Shown: positions 29,794-40,300, counted from the stretch's first letter. The stretch: DNA of 64,000 nt from an uncultured Pseudomonadales bacterium (GCA_943788875.1 CALSSA010000001.1:62001-126000); one strand, 5' to 3'. Translations and numbers: made by a program. The notes: generated by a model from the letters alone, not told the origin.

Positions 29794-30624
29794 TTAGTTT
29801 GCTGAAAACACTACATTGTAGCCGGTGTATTTGCGTATATTGATTACGCCACTATCGAGAATAAGGTACTGCCCTTTAATCCCTTTTAACAGACCTTCCA
29901 CCAGTGGTTGCTTATCAAGATTAAAGCTCTTCACTTTTTCCGGGAATTCGCGGACCGGAAAATTGATCTCCGTAGTGTTTTCACTGTAGAGGCGCTGCAG
30001 TGCCTGCAGACCAAATTCCTGTTCGAGTAATTCTAGACCAGGCTCAGCCTTGGCGAGAAGTTCATCGCGAACAACCGCTAACTCCACCGGCTCTGCGTTG
30101 CCTTTCAGCATTTTCTGCCAGCTGGTTTTGTCTGCTACAAACTCACGAATGCAGTCTTCTATTAGCCCTGCCTGGTAGCGAGTCTGTACTCTAAAAATAG
30201 GCAATCCCTGAGTGGCGCCCTGATCAATCCAGCGAGTCGGCAATTGAGTGCCGCGAGTAATACCAACTTTGACCCCGGAGCTATTGGCTAGATAGACAAA
30301 ATGGTCAGTAAAACAATACTTTTCACCCCAGGCTGGATCGCGGCAGGTGCCATGGTGAAAATGGCATCGCTCCGGGCTCATGATGCAGGTATCGCACTGT
30401 GGCAATTTGGTAAAACAGGGATAACAATAGCCCTGACTAAAACTTTTCTTAGAACGACGACCACAGTGAATGCAGTGGATATCGCCCATATGTTCAATGG
30501 CAATATTGCTGCCAATCAGACTGTTTAACGGTATTCTCTGGTCATCCAATGGCAGTTTATACTCCACCATATCCGCCAGCTGCACATCCATTTTGGCCAG
30601 ATGGCCAGTGGCTTGTAGCGACAT
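29794..30624 (-). CDS. DUF2797 Cys-rich protein
   Basis: 276 residues from an ATG that overlaps the YeaC stop (TAATG), which implies coupling. An N-terminal small domain is followed by a putative zinc region with many cysteines: CIHCGRR, CYPCFTKLPQCDTC, then CHFHHGTCRDPAWG. Next comes a GIY-YIG-like segment with HFVYLANSSGVKVGITR and PTRWIDQGA. The family is conserved in gammaproteobacteria and actinobacteria; its function is unknown to me. Confidence 0.9.
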   Translation of the reverse strand: MSLQATGHLAKMDVQLADMVEYKLPLDDQRIPLNSLIGSNIAIEHMGDIHCIHCGRRSKKSFSQGYCYPCFTKLPQCDTCIMSPERCHFHHGTCRDPAWGEKYCFTDHFVYLANSSGVKVGITRGTQLPTRWIDQGATQGLPIFRVQTRYQAGLIEDCIREFVADKTSWQKMLKGNAEPVELAVVRDELLAKAEPGLELLEQEFGLQALQRLYSENTTEINFPVREFPEKVKSFNLDKQPLVEGLLKGIKGQYLILDSGVINIRKYTGYNVVFSAN

Positions 30625-30881
30625 TATTCTTTCCACCGAAGAGTTTGAGGTTGTTCGTCCGCAGAAGCTGGAGGCTCACAGGCGGTAGTTTTTGGTGGCA
30701 CATAGCCCGTGCGTTGATCTGCTGGTTTGCGAGCATCATAGGCAATCACGGCCTGCATACAGAGTTCCTTCTGTCCGGCACTAAGCACGCGACCATCGGG
30801 CCATTTGCCCAGCTCAATGGCTCGTTTAAGACTTTCGTAAACCTCTGGTGTAATACTGTCCAACAACTGCTTTAAATCCAC
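30624..30881 (-). CDS. YeaC family protein (DUF1315)
   Basis: 85 residues. The typical core is YESLKRAIELGKWPDGRVLS and QKELCMQAVIAYDAR, with a Pro-rich tail. The family is of unknown function and often lies beside DUF2797, as here. It appears to be a small soluble protein. Confidence 0.9.
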   Translation of the reverse strand: MDLKQLLDSITPEVYESLKRAIELGKWPDGRVLSAGQKELCMQAVIAYDARKPADQRTGYVPPKTTACEPPASADEQPQTLRWKE

Positions 30882-30913
30882 AGTGACCCCCTAAAAACGC
30901 GCAGCCACAATCC

Positions 30914-31510
30914 CTAGGATCGTTTGGCAGCCGACAACAAACCAAAAACCAAGCCCAGCAATAGACCAATACCAAACCCGCCAAAATGAGCGCCGTTGGC
31001 AATACCCACTCCGAGCACCAGCTCCAGCAACCCGGACATGCCGACGACTAGCCAAATCAGCATAAATCCCAACACTCCAGCAGGCAGCTGCAGCGCCGGT
31101 TCGGGGACAAATCTACCCTTGATCCAAATATAACCTAGCAGCGCGTAAACAACCCCTGACATGCCGCCGAACAACGATGAACCATCCCAACCAGCCTGAA
31201 TCATGTTGGAAAAGACACCGCTGGCAACGACCACCATCAGCAGGTGCAGAGAGCCTGAAAGCTGCTCAATACGAGACCCTAGGATTGCCAGCCACAACAG
31301 GTTAAAGGCTAAGTGAGCCAGGCCAAAGTGCAAAAATATCGGTGTTAGCAGGCGCCAGAATTCTCCATACTCAAGGCCACCAAACAGCATGAAGCTCATC
31401 AATGGTCCGCCGATACTGGCAACGCCTGCCCCCAGAATACTAGCCACAGCCAACAAGGATACGGTCGGATTACGCTTGATCGCAGTCCGCCATTTAAAAC
31501 TTTTTTTCAT
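30914..31510 (-). CDS. Rhomboid-family intramembrane serine protease
   Basis: 198 residues with six membrane helices. The catalytic pair is Ser118 in GGMSGVVYA and His175 in ANGAHFGGFG. The oxyanion-hole region HLAFN (His66, Asn70) on helix 2 is present. No cytosolic N-terminal domain is seen, so it is the minimal type, shorter than GlpG. It cleaves transmembrane segments of other proteins; its substrate is unknown. It lies between nadK and yeaC on the same strand, with a gap of only 5 bases to nadK. Confidence 0.93.
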   Translation of the reverse strand: MKKSFKWRTAIKRNPTVSLLAVASILGAGVASIGGPLMSFMLFGGLEYGEFWRLLTPIFLHFGLAHLAFNLLWLAILGSRIEQLSGSLHLLMVVVASGVFSNMIQAGWDGSSLFGGMSGVVYALLGYIWIKGRFVPEPALQLPAGVLGFMLIWLVVGMSGLLELVLGVGIANGAHFGGFGIGLLLGLVFGLLSAAKRS

Positions 31511-31515
31511 TGCTG

Positions 31516-32421
31516 CTAAGATTCCTGATCAGGTACTTTCTTTACGCCCAAACGGCTTCCCCAGCCCAGTTTAGAGCGACACACCTCATAAAAATTATTG
31601 TCGTTAGGGTGAATCAGCAAAATATCATTATCGTGTTTTTTGATACGGATAATATCCCCTGGCTCAGTGCTAAAGTCATTGTGACCATCGCAGGTAATCA
31701 GCGGATGCAATTCATTTCTTGAGCTTACTTTGATCTCAATTTGGGCACTGCCATTGAGTACCACCGGCCTGCTGCTCAATGTGTGAGGATTTAATGGTAC
31801 CACCACTATGGCATCTAGCTCAGGAAACAGAAGCGGTCCGCCAGCTGACAGCGCGTAGGCTGTTGACCCAGTGGGTGTCGCAACAATCAAACCATCGGAG
31901 CGCTGGCTGTAGACAAACTGGCCATCCACATACAGTTCAAAAGTCATCATGCGCACAGACATACCCGGATGCAGCACAATATCATTGACCGCTGTACCCT
32001 TGCCTATCTCAACACCGTTGCGGGTGACCGAGGTTTCCAGTAGAAATCGCTTGGTCTGTTTGTACTCGCCCTGCAGTACCGGCAGCACACGCTGCTCAAT
32101 TTCGTCAGGAGAAATATCAGTTAAAAAGCCTAGACGACCACGGTTAATCCCCAATAATGGTATGCCACAGATGGCCATTTTACGGCAGGCGCTAAGCATA
32201 CTGCCGTCACCCCCGACCACAATGCCCAGATCCACAGTGCCGGAAAATTGCTCAATGGGCAGCACCTTATCCGGAGTCCAGTCGACCAATTTAGCCGCCT
32301 GCTGCTCATAGATCACTTCGCGGCCCTGGGCCTTAAGGAAGGATTCCAACTTGTGCAAAGACTCCACCACCTCAGGTACATCGAGGCTGCCTAGTAATCC
32401 AATACGCTGAAAATGAGACAT
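31516..32421 (-). CDS. nadK: NAD kinase
   Basis: 301 residues. The catalytic motif GGDGS is at 70-74 and the second conserved motif NRGRLGFLTD follows near 115. The beta-rich C-terminal domain has RSDGLIVATPTGSTAYALSAGG. It phosphorylates NAD to NADP using ATP or polyphosphate, feeding the same pool that the transhydrogenase further along the window adjusts. Confidence 0.96.
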   Translation of the reverse strand: MSHFQRIGLLGSLDVPEVVESLHKLESFLKAQGREVIYEQQAAKLVDWTPDKVLPIEQFSGTVDLGIVVGGDGSMLSACRKMAICGIPLLGINRGRLGFLTDISPDEIEQRVLPVLQGEYKQTKRFLLETSVTRNGVEIGKGTAVNDIVLHPGMSVRMMTFELYVDGQFVYSQRSDGLIVATPTGSTAYALSAGGPLLFPELDAIVVVPLNPHTLSSRPVVLNGSAQIEIKVSSRNELHPLITCDGHNDFSTEPGDIIRIKKHDNDILLIHPNDNNFYEVCRSKLGWGSRLGVKKVPDQES

Positions 32422-32536
32422 ATTCTGTATCTTGTAAAAGTAAGGGATTGATTATACAGACTGTGGCGTGAATTCAAGTAATTTCAGGCATAATGCCGAG
32501 ATTGTTATCTGCGTCCAAGTTAGCTAATGTTTTCCC

Positions 32537-33061
32537 ATGGATGCGAGGAGAGATCATATAAACAAGCAAACTGTGGTACTTATCGGCATGCCCGGTGCAG
32601 GAAAGAGCACCATAGGCATTTTGCTGGCCAAAGAGTTGGGGCTGGACTTTCTGGATACGGATATCAGTATTCAGGTGCAGCAGGGCTGCACTCTGCAGCA
32701 GATCAGTGACCAATCCGGTTATATGGCGTTGCGGCAATACGAAGAACAGGTGCTTCTCAGCGAAGATATCACCGGCAAGGTGGTCTCCACCGGCGGCAGT
32801 GCAGTTTATTCAGAGACTGGTATGGCGCGCTTAAAAGCTTGTGCCACAGTGGTATTTCTCGATGTTTCTCTAGCCCAACTGGAGAAACGGGTACACAACT
32901 TTGCCAGTCGCGGTATTGCCCGCCGACCGGAGCAAACCTTCGCCGACCTTTTTGCCGAACGCCAGGTACTGTACCAACAGTATGCAGAGCTCAGAATTGA
33001 CTGCAGCAACCTCGGTATCGAAGAGGTGCTACAGGCATTAATGGCAGAGCTGACGCAGTAG
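32537..33061 (+). CDS. aroK: Shikimate kinase family protein
   Basis: 174 residues. The P-loop is GMPGAGKST (about 17-25), the shikimate-site Asp lies in FLDTD, Arg in MALRQYEEQ, the glycine pair in STGGSAVYS, and the lid RRPEQTF plus ERQVLYQQYAELR carry the expected arginines. It phosphorylates shikimate on the way to chorismate. It is not next to aroB, its usual partner, so it may be a second, paralogous kinase. It converges with the aromatic aminotransferase gene with a 2-base gap. Confidence 0.85.
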   Translation: MDARRDHINKQTVVLIGMPGAGKSTIGILLAKELGLDFLDTDISIQVQQGCTLQQISDQSGYMALRQYEEQVLLSEDITGKVVSTGGSAVYSETGMARLKACATVVFLDVSLAQLEKRVHNFASRGIARRPEQTFADLFAERQVLYQQYAELRIDCSNLGIEEVLQALMAELTQ

Positions 33062-33063
33062 GC

Positions 33064-34257
33064 CTATTTCAGCACTGAAATAATTGATTCGCTGAGGTAG
33101 TCAATATTGCTGGAGTTAATACCAGCCAGATTGACCCGGCTAGAAGACACAATATAGATACCAAACTCTTCACGTAGCTGATCTAACTGGGCTGTACTAA
33201 CACCCAGAAATGAGAACATGCCTTTCTGCTGCTTAATATGGCTGAAGTCTATTCCCGCAGCATTTTTCTGAATATTGTCCGCCAGCAGACTGCGCATTGA
33301 TTGAATTCTGGTGCGCACCTCAGTCAGTTCCGCTTCCCAGTTAGCCCGCAGTTGCTGATCACCCAGAATAAGTGACACTAGAAGCGCGCCGTGGGCTGGA
33401 GGCATAGAATAAATCTGCCGAGCGATGGACATGGCCTGAGACGCAACTATATCCGCCTGTTCTGAGGTTTCAGCAATAAAAGTAATCGAGCCCGTGCGCT
33501 CACGATAGAGACCAAAGTTCTTCGAACAAGATGAGGCAATAACCAGCTCAGGCAGTCTATCTGCCATCATGCGAACAGCGTAGGCGTCTTCGTCGAGGCC
33601 GTCACCCAGCCCTTGATAGGCGGTGTCGATAAAGGGAATAAAACCACGCTCAACAGCCAAATCAGCAATCATATCCCATTGTTTGTTGGTCAGATCTGCA
33701 CCAGTGGGGTTGTGGCAGCAGCCATGGAGCAGCACCATATCGCCGGCTGGCACCTGGCGCAATGTATCCATCATGCCGTCAACATCAATCTGATGACTGT
33801 CGCGGTTGTAGTAAGGGTACTCGACAATCTCAAACCCAGCACTACCTAACAGAGGAATATGATTAGGCCAGGTTGGCACACCCACCCATAGCTTGGCATC
33901 AGGTCGAGCGCGCTGAATCACTTCCGCCCCCACCCGCAGTGCACCGGAGCCGCCCGGAGCCTGAATAGTTTTAATACGGCCCGAATTGAGAATGCTGTGT
34001 TCCGCGCCAAACAGAAGCTGTAAAATACGTTGATTATATTCCGGGTCGCCGGCAATACCCTGATAGGATTTAGTTGTTTCCAACTCCATCAATTGGGCTT
34101 CTGCTTCTTTGACCGAAGCCATTACCGGTGTGCGACCGCGGTCATCCTGATAGACCCCAACACCCAGATCAATTTTGGTAGTGCGTGTATCGGCTCTAAA
34201 TGCTGCCATCAACCCTAGAATTGGATCCATACCAACGGGCTTTAAACTCTCAAACAT
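33064..34257 (-). CDS. tyrB: Aromatic-amino-acid / aspartate aminotransferase
   Basis: 397 residues, class I PLP aminotransferase of the AspC/TyrB subgroup. It starts MFESLKPVGMDPILGLMAAF. The PLP lysine lies in SSCSKNFGLYRERTG, the Asp that holds the pyridine ring in PFIDTAYQGLGDGL, and the substrate Arg in SSSRVNLAGI. AspC and TyrB cannot be told apart with certainty by eye; YRDS at the aromatic-loop region and the shikimate-kinase neighbour favour an aromatic role. Confidence 0.9.
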   Translation of the reverse strand: MFESLKPVGMDPILGLMAAFRADTRTTKIDLGVGVYQDDRGRTPVMASVKEAEAQLMELETTKSYQGIAGDPEYNQRILQLLFGAEHSILNSGRIKTIQAPGGSGALRVGAEVIQRARPDAKLWVGVPTWPNHIPLLGSAGFEIVEYPYYNRDSHQIDVDGMMDTLRQVPAGDMVLLHGCCHNPTGADLTNKQWDMIADLAVERGFIPFIDTAYQGLGDGLDEDAYAVRMMADRLPELVIASSCSKNFGLYRERTGSITFIAETSEQADIVASQAMSIARQIYSMPPAHGALLVSLILGDQQLRANWEAELTEVRTRIQSMRSLLADNIQKNAAGIDFSHIKQQKGMFSFLGVSTAQLDQLREEFGIYIVSSSRVNLAGINSSNIDYLSESIISVLK

Positions 34258-34329
34258 CGTGGTTTCCTGAAATTAGATTAGAGTGCAAATAAACTAGCGG
34301 GGAATTCTACTATAGATTAGTGAAATTGT

Positions 34330-35100
34330 TCAGTGATGTGCGCTGAGAAAATCAATTACCAGACGATTAAATTGCTCAGGCTTCTCAGCATGCAGCCAAT
34401 GACCAGCTCCAGCGATCACCTGTACCTCAGAAACAGGAAAAAGCTCCGCGATCAGCGGCCGATGCTTCTCCTGGATATAGGCTGAAGCCTCACCTTTAAT
34501 AAATAATGTCGGCCCGGAAAATGGCTCGCCAGCTGGAGCATCTACCAGACTGCCGCTGTAATTGGCGACAATGGATTTAACATTGAGTTTTAGGCTGAAC
34601 CCACCCTCATTATCCCGCTGCAGATTCTTTAGAATAAAACCTCTGGTGACTCTATCGCCAATCAACTCTGCTATTGCCTGATCCGCATCACGGCGACTTT
34701 CGATACGCCGGCTATCAAGAAGAGACAGAGCCTCAACCACATCATTATTTTTCTGGGGATAATTGACCGGTGCTATATCCGCCACCAGCAGACTACTGAC
34801 TCTGTCTGGCCTATGCAGAGCCACATGCATACCCAGCTTACCGCCGAGTGAATGGCCCACCAGATGGGCCTGAGACAGACCCAAGTCATCCATCAGCTCA
34901 ACAATATCGTCCGCCATCAATGGAATACTCATGGCATCTTCATGGGGAGAGTCCCCATGATTACGCAGATCCACTGATATTACCCGATAGTGCTCAATCA
35001 ACTCCCGAGCCAAGTTTCCCAGATTACTCAGAGAGCCAAACATACCATGCATCAATATAACCGCGGGACCCTGTCCCTGTTCGATATAATTTAATTTCAT
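34330..35100 (-). CDS. Alpha/beta hydrolase, YbfF-like esterase
   Basis: 256 residues. The oxyanion region is HGMFGSLSNLG and the nucleophile elbow GHSLGG (Ser near 102). The catalytic His is in AGAGHWLHAEKPEQF, and an acid residue lies on the strand between them. The sequence resembles the small esterase/thioesterase YbfF, whose natural substrate is unclear. It is third in a minus-strand row of YfcH-like epimerase, SDR and this gene, with gaps of 12 and 16 bases. Confidence 0.88.
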   Translation of the reverse strand: MKLNYIEQGQGPAVILMHGMFGSLSNLGNLARELIEHYRVISVDLRNHGDSPHEDAMSIPLMADDIVELMDDLGLSQAHLVGHSLGGKLGMHVALHRPDRVSSLLVADIAPVNYPQKNNDVVEALSLLDSRRIESRRDADQAIAELIGDRVTRGFILKNLQRDNEGGFSLKLNVKSIVANYSGSLVDAPAGEPFSGPTLFIKGEASAYIQEKHRPLIAELFPVSEVQVIAGAGHWLHAEKPEQFNRLVIDFLSAHH

Positions 35101-35116
35101 GGCGCCGTGCTACCTA

Positions 35117-35950
35117 TTAATTTGACTGCTGAGCAGCGCGGTTGCGGTATTTATCTTTATTCTTGCGCCCGGCCTCATAGAGTTTGGGACGCAAACCGCG
35201 GCGCAATGAGGGGAACAGATAACTCAACATGGTCAACTTGCCGCTCATGGCTGGCAGTGATATCTCAAGCTGTTTGCCCTCGGCAATCTCAACCACCGCA
35301 TCAGCCACCTGAGCCGCAGAGCTCATGGGCTGGGAGAAGACAATATCTTCCACCTGATCAATTTCATCCATAATAAAGCCAGTATCAATAGGCCCTGGCG
35401 AAACCACACCCACATTGATATTGGCATCTTTTAATTCGTCAGCCAGGCCATAGGCAAAGGCTCGCAACCCTGCTTTAGTCCCTGAGTAAGTAACAGCGCC
35501 CTGCAGCGGCGCACGGCCTGCCAAAGAGCCGACCATGACAATGGCACCTGAGCCTGCTTTACGTAAAAACGGAATAGCGGCACAGGACAGGACCATAGGC
35601 GCACGAAGATTAATATCTACCATTGCGGCCACATCGGCCGGATCAACCTTTTCCAGATCACCCCGGGCATGCATACCAGCATTATTGACCAGCACATGGA
35701 CCTGACCAAACTTTGCCTCGGCTTTCTTGAGCAGCTTGAGGCATTGCTCTGTATCGGCGACATCCATCACCTGGGTCAAGACCTCACATTGCTCACGCAA
35801 CTCTTTGGCAATCTTGTTAAGCCCAGCACGGCCACGAGCAACTAATACCAGCTTGGCATTTTGGGCCGCAAATGCTCGTGCACAAGCAGCTCCAACACCA
35901 GCAGAGGCTCCCGTAATAATGACAGTCTTACCAGCAAAATTTTGCGTCAT
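35117..35950 (-). CDS. Short-chain dehydrogenase/reductase
   Basis: 277 residues. The NAD(P)-binding motif GASAGVG (14-20), NNAG, the catalytic Ser in VMVGSLAGR and the YSGTK active-site motif are all present. The C-terminal basic tail (RKNKDKYRNRAA) suggests contact with the membrane or RNA but is not diagnostic. It is a classical SDR; the substrate cannot be told. Confidence 0.9.
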   Translation of the reverse strand: MTQNFAGKTVIITGASAGVGAACARAFAAQNAKLVLVARGRAGLNKIAKELREQCEVLTQVMDVADTEQCLKLLKKAEAKFGQVHVLVNNAGMHARGDLEKVDPADVAAMVDINLRAPMVLSCAAIPFLRKAGSGAIVMVGSLAGRAPLQGAVTYSGTKAGLRAFAYGLADELKDANINVGVVSPGPIDTGFIMDEIDQVEDIVFSQPMSSAAQVADAVVEIAEGKQLEISLPAMSGKLTMLSYLFPSLRRGLRPKLYEAGRKNKDKYRNRAAQQSN

Positions 35951-35962
35951 ATCCCCACCTTT

Positions 35963-36877
35963 TTATTTTTTATTCGACAACAAATCTCTCAGCGCCGGTT
36001 CGATTAAAGGATACTGGAAGTTAAAACCGCTGTCTCGTACTTTGCGCGGAATAACCTGCTGACCCTGCAATAACAGTTCCTCACCCATCTGACCGAAAAG
36101 TATTTTGACCACCAATGCGGGCATGGTCAAAAAGGCAGGCCGGTGTAATACCGCGCCCAATGTCTTCGAAAAATCAGTATTGCTGACCGGGTTTGGCGCC
36201 GTTGCATTGACCGCTCCAGCAATATCCTCCGAGCTAAGGCAGTACATGATCAGCGCCACCATGTCCTTGATATGGATCCAGGGCATCCATTGCTGGCCAT
36301 CCCCAATGGGGCCGCCCAAAGCCAGTTTGAATGGCGGCAACATTTTCTCCAGTGCGCCCCCATGTCCCAGAACTATGCCAGTGCGCAGATAAACCAGTCT
36401 CGCGCCCAACGCCTCAAATGCCGATGCACTCTGTTCCCAACTGCTGCATAGCTGATGGGAAAAGTTATCCACCGCGGGTGAACACTCATCCACTGGGCTA
36501 ATACCGCCATTGCCAGCGCCATAGAAACCAATGGCAGAGCCACTTATCACCACCTTGGGGCGCTGAGTCCTGGCGGCGAAGAAACTGCACAGCTGTTCAG
36601 TAGTGCCAATACGGCTGCTATAGAACCTCTCCTTGCGCGCCGCTGTCCAGCGGCCTTCGGCCAAGGGCTCTCCGGCCAGATTAACCACAGCATCTATGAT
36701 TAACTCGGCCTCCAACTGGTCTAGATTTCCAACCAACCTGACAGTGCCGGGCAGTTGACGAGCCCCAGCTTTGCTATTGCGGGTCAACACAATAACCTGC
36801 CAATTATCAGCGATCAGTCGCTGGCATAAATGCCGGCCAATAAAGCCTGTGCCACCGGTGATTAAAATTGTTGCCAT
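35963..36877 (-). CDS. TIGR01777-type epimerase (YfcH-like)
   Basis: 304 residues. It has an extended-SDR fold with GGTGFIGRHL at the start, VVNLAGEPLAEGRW and SGSAIGFYG, followed by the family-specific C-terminal DUF1731 part PARK-like segment (here VIPRKVRDSGFNFQYP). It was once annotated as a sugar-nucleotide epimerase, and no reaction is established. It starts a minus-strand row with the SDR and esterase genes, and is divergent from purC. Confidence 0.9.
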   Translation of the reverse strand: MATILITGGTGFIGRHLCQRLIADNWQVIVLTRNSKAGARQLPGTVRLVGNLDQLEAELIIDAVVNLAGEPLAEGRWTAARKERFYSSRIGTTEQLCSFFAARTQRPKVVISGSAIGFYGAGNGGISPVDECSPAVDNFSHQLCSSWEQSASAFEALGARLVYLRTGIVLGHGGALEKMLPPFKLALGGPIGDGQQWMPWIHIKDMVALIMYCLSSEDIAGAVNATAPNPVSNTDFSKTLGAVLHRPAFLTMPALVVKILFGQMGEELLLQGQQVIPRKVRDSGFNFQYPLIEPALRDLLSNKK

Positions 36878-37026
36878 ATACTCGGCCTCCGTAGGTATTT
36901 GATACGCGTAAAAACAATATGTTGGTCACAATATTTATTTTGCTCCCCGGTATCTGAATTGATATTATAGGTCCCTTCTGACGTAACAACCTTATCCAAT
37001 TAAACACAACCCACTGGACATTCATT

Positions 37027-38130
37027 ATGAGTCTTGCTGACAAAGTATTGGCGGTAAATAACGATCTTCCCATTCGCACGGATAATCCTGTACATAGCGG
37101 CAAAGTGCGCTCTGTCTACTGGTTGACCGAAGCTGACAGCCGCCGGTTGATCGCCGAAAATAATTATGATGTTGCCGCCGACGCACCGCTGGCAATTATG
37201 GTCATCAGTGACCGAATCTCAGCCTTTGAATGCATCTGGCACGGCGAAGGCGATATGAATGGTATTCCAGGCAAAGGGGCCGCCCTGAATGCCATCTCAA
37301 ACCAGTGGTTTAAGCTATTTCGCGAAAAGGGCCTGGCCGATAGCCATATCCTTGATGTGCCCCATCCTTTAGTGTGGATTGTTCAGAAAGCTCGCCCGGT
37401 GATGATTGAAGCTATCTGTCGACAGTACATTACCGGCTCCATGTGGCGCTCCTACGCCAAAGGTGAGCGAGACTTCTGCGGCATCCAGATTGCCGAGGAC
37501 CTAGAGAGAGATCAGAAACTGCCAGAACTGCTGATCACACCTTCCACCAAAGGTATTCTTACCGGTATCCCCGGTGTGCCGGAAGTGGATGATGTCAATG
37601 TGTCCCGCGCTGACATTGAAAACAACTATCAGAGCTTCCAGTTTAATTCTGTGGCCGATATTGATGTCTATGAGAAGCTACTGGGCGAAGGCTTCGATGT
37701 AATCAGCGATGAACTGGACAAACTAGACCAGATTTTTGTCGATACCAAATTTGAGTTTGGCTATGTCACTGATGCAGCAGGCAATGAAAAACTAATCTAC
37801 ATGGATGAAGTAGGCACACCGGACTCCTCACGTATCTGGGATGGCCCTAGCTACAGAGAAGGCAAGGTTGTAGAAAATTCGAAGGAAGGATTCCGCCAGC
37901 TACTGCTCAACCATTTCCCTGACCCAGATATCCTGCTCGACAAAAACCGTATGGATGAACGCCGGGCTCTAGCAACGGATAATGCGCTGCCAGAATCAGT
38001 GATGATGGCGGTCTCTGATACCTATGTCAGCATGGCAGAGAAAATCACAGGACAGCCTCTGGTAATTTCAGATAGTCCCAAAACTGAAATTATTCAGATC
38101 CTTAAAGACCAGTACGGCCTTATCGACTAA
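37027..38130 (+). CDS. purC: SAICAR synthase, long form
   Basis: 367 residues, the long PurC type found in Vibrio/Alteromonas-like bacteria rather than the short form of about 237. Motifs are [35 protein letters not shown] and [12 protein letters not shown]. It joins aspartate to CAIR in purine synthesis. It has its own transcription unit, divergent from the YfcH-like gene, and overlaps the 3' end of sdaA by 4 bases. Confidence 0.95.
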   Translation: MSLADKVLAVNNDLPIRTDNPVHSGKVRSVYWLTEADSRRLIAENNYDVAADAPLAIMVISDRISAFECIWHGEGDMNGIPGKGAALNAISNQWFKLFREKGLADSHILDVPHPLVWIVQKARPVMIEAICRQYITGSMWRSYAKGERDFCGIQIAEDLERDQKLPELLITPSTKGILTGIPGVPEVDDVNVSRADIENNYQSFQFNSVADIDVYEKLLGEGFDVISDELDKLDQIFVDTKFEFGYVTDAAGNEKLIYMDEVGTPDSSRIWDGPSYREGKVVENSKEGFRQLLLNHFPDPDILLDKNRMDERRALATDNALPESVMMAVSDTYVSMAEKITGQPLVISDSPKTEIIQILKDQYGLID

Positions 38131-39527
38131 CACTCAATAATATTGACTGGCACCTCAAGGACGTGGGTTGCCAGTCCACCTCGCGCTGTTTCTTTATAGC
38201 GCTTGTGCATATCCTCACCGGTTTTGCGCATGGTTTGAATAACCTTATCCAGCGACACAAAGTGTGAGCCATCCCCCCGCAGTGCCATTCGCGCAGCATG
38301 GATAGCTTTGACCGACGCCATGGCATTTCTCTCAATACAGGGCACCTGCACCAGGCCACCGACCGGATCGCAGGTTAGCCCCAGGTTATGTTCCATACCA
38401 ATTTCAGCGGCATTCTCCACCTGTGCCGGTGTACCGCCCAACACTTCCGCCAATGCGCCGGCCGCCATTGAACAGGCCGAGCCAACCTCACCCTGGCAGC
38501 CCACCTCAGCTCCGCTGATAGAGGCATTCTTTTTATACAGCATGCCAATGGCAGCAGCAGTTAGCAAAAATCGCACCACCATTTCATCCGAGGCACTGGG
38601 TACAAAACGCATATAATAATGTAGCACCGCAGGGATAATACCGGCGGCGCCATTGGTGGGTGCGGTCACCACCCTGCCCCCGGCGGCATTTTCTTCATTC
38701 ACCGCAAGCGCATATAGAGTCACCCAATCCAGAACTGACAGAGGATCAGAGAGGGCCGCTTCGGGCCTTCTCAACAGCTGCTGATGCAGTTCGCGAGCCC
38801 GCCTGGGGACGTTGAGACCACCGGGCAATATGCCGCCATTACTCATTCCATTGCTTACACAGGACTGCATCACTGACCATAGGTGCAATAGCCCCTCCCG
38901 CGTCTCCTGTTCTGGTCGCCAGGCTTTTTCATTCTCCAACATCAACTCGGAGATACTCAGGCTGTGTCGATCACAGAGTTGCAACAACTCACCAGCCGAA
39001 TCAAAAGCATAGGGTAACTGGTGATCGTCCTCGACTATGTACGAGGCTTCAGTAGCAGAGTCGTCAACCACAAACCCACCGCCCACAGAGAAGTAGGTTC
39101 GTTTACTTAACTCAGCACCTGCCATATCAAACGCACTAAAAATCATGCCATTGGGATGGAATGGCAACGCTTTGCGTCGATGCAGGGTAAAGTCAGTGTC
39201 ATGGTTGTAATTGATGGTATGCTCAGCGCCGAGGCAGAGGCGACCATTATCACGAATTGCCGCCACTCGACCAGCGATGGTAGGCACATCGACAAGATCA
39301 GGCAGCTCTCCTTCAAGCCCCAGAAGTACAGCTTTGGGCGTACCATGACCTTTACCAGTAGCACCCAGAGAGCCATACATCTCAGCTTTGACTCTGGTCA
39401 CCTGGGACAGCAAGCCTTCGGATTTTAAGCTCTCAATAAATTGATAGCCCGCCAGCATAGGACCCACAGTATGTGAACTGGATGGTCCTATGCCGACTTT
39501 AAATAAATCAAATGCACTAATTGCCAT
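38127..39527 (-). CDS. sdaA: L-serine ammonia-lyase, single-chain type
   Basis: 466 residues. An N-terminal beta domain ([20 protein letters not shown]) is joined to the alpha domain. The iron-sulfur ligands are cysteines in [24 protein letters not shown] and VQVPCIERN. It converts L-serine to pyruvate and ammonia through a 4Fe-4S cluster, which is oxygen-sensitive. It is a stand-alone gene; the next 275 bases upstream contain several inverted repeats. Confidence 0.95.
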   Translation of the reverse strand: MAISAFDLFKVGIGPSSSHTVGPMLAGYQFIESLKSEGLLSQVTRVKAEMYGSLGATGKGHGTPKAVLLGLEGELPDLVDVPTIAGRVAAIRDNGRLCLGAEHTINYNHDTDFTLHRRKALPFHPNGMIFSAFDMAGAELSKRTYFSVGGGFVVDDSATEASYIVEDDHQLPYAFDSAGELLQLCDRHSLSISELMLENEKAWRPEQETREGLLHLWSVMQSCVSNGMSNGGILPGGLNVPRRARELHQQLLRRPEAALSDPLSVLDWVTLYALAVNEENAAGGRVVTAPTNGAAGIIPAVLHYYMRFVPSASDEMVVRFLLTAAAIGMLYKKNASISGAEVGCQGEVGSACSMAAGALAEVLGGTPAQVENAAEIGMEHNLGLTCDPVGGLVQVPCIERNAMASVKAIHAARMALRGDGSHFVSLDKVIQTMRKTGEDMHKRYKETARGGLATHVLEVPVNIIEC

Positions 39528-39801
39528 GCGCTAAAACTCTTTAATGATATAACTGACAGCCAATATCCCGACTCTAATAATCGGGTCTCATAGCGATTAA
39601 AAATAGACCATAGTATTCAACTTATCTATAGCCATAAATATTTAGCCTAGAATGTTATGTCTCTGGACTATATCGGGTGATAGCAAAAGCGACCCGACTA
39701 TGGCTATAGCCGCCACCGCAGATAAAAACTCGTCTCCTGCTATTACATTTGCAGGGTGTTTACGTTAGAGTCCTGTTTTAAATTCAACAATGTGACAACA
39801 G

Positions 39802-40278
39802 ATGACTGAACAACAAACAATCGATATTGATACCCGCAAACTGTTCAATATGGGGGCCAATTTATTGGTTGCCGGCTTTATTAACCAAAAGCCAGATGCG
39901 GTAAAAAAATTATTTAAAGAACTCAAGCAGGGAACCAGTGTGAAATCTGGTCAGTTAACCTCAGAAAAGAACAATATGGTTATTCCCATCAAACTTGAGC
40001 TTGAGCGCAGCGAATATCGCGGTCAATTTAACTTCCCAAACTTTGAGGCGTCCCTGAAGGCACTACTGCAAAAGTTTGAGACGGAAGTGCGCAAAGACAA
40101 AGAGTTAAAGGACCTGCCTACATTGACTAATGAGGCCACCGGCGGAGTACTGTTTAATCTGCCCAGCGGTGTTCAGATTGGCGACGATCTCAATGTTCTA
40201 ATGATGGCCGTTGAGCCTCAGGAAGAATGCCTGATCGTTCGCCTGATGTTTATGGAACCAGGTCAGTTTCAAAGCTAA
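39802..40278 (+). CDS. Conserved-looking protein of unknown function
   Basis: 158 residues, acidic-basic mixed, with no signal peptide and no membrane helix. I do not recognise the family. Visible traits are an N-terminal helix (DTRKLFNMGANLLVAGFI), a lysine-rich segment, and alternating strands such as NMVIPIKLELERSEYRGQF and NVLMMAVEPQEECLIVRLMF. This suggests a small alpha/beta fold. The LuxR-type regulator gene follows after 22 bases in the same direction, so the two are probably co-transcribed. Confidence 0.7.
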   Translation: MTEQQTIDIDTRKLFNMGANLLVAGFINQKPDAVKKLFKELKQGTSVKSGQLTSEKNNMVIPIKLELERSEYRGQFNFPNFEASLKALLQKFETEVRKDKELKDLPTLTNEATGGVLFNLPSGVQIGDDLNVLMMAVEPQEECLIVRLMFMEPGQFQS

Positions 40279-40300
40279 CTCTGGCTCCTGAGGGCTTATC

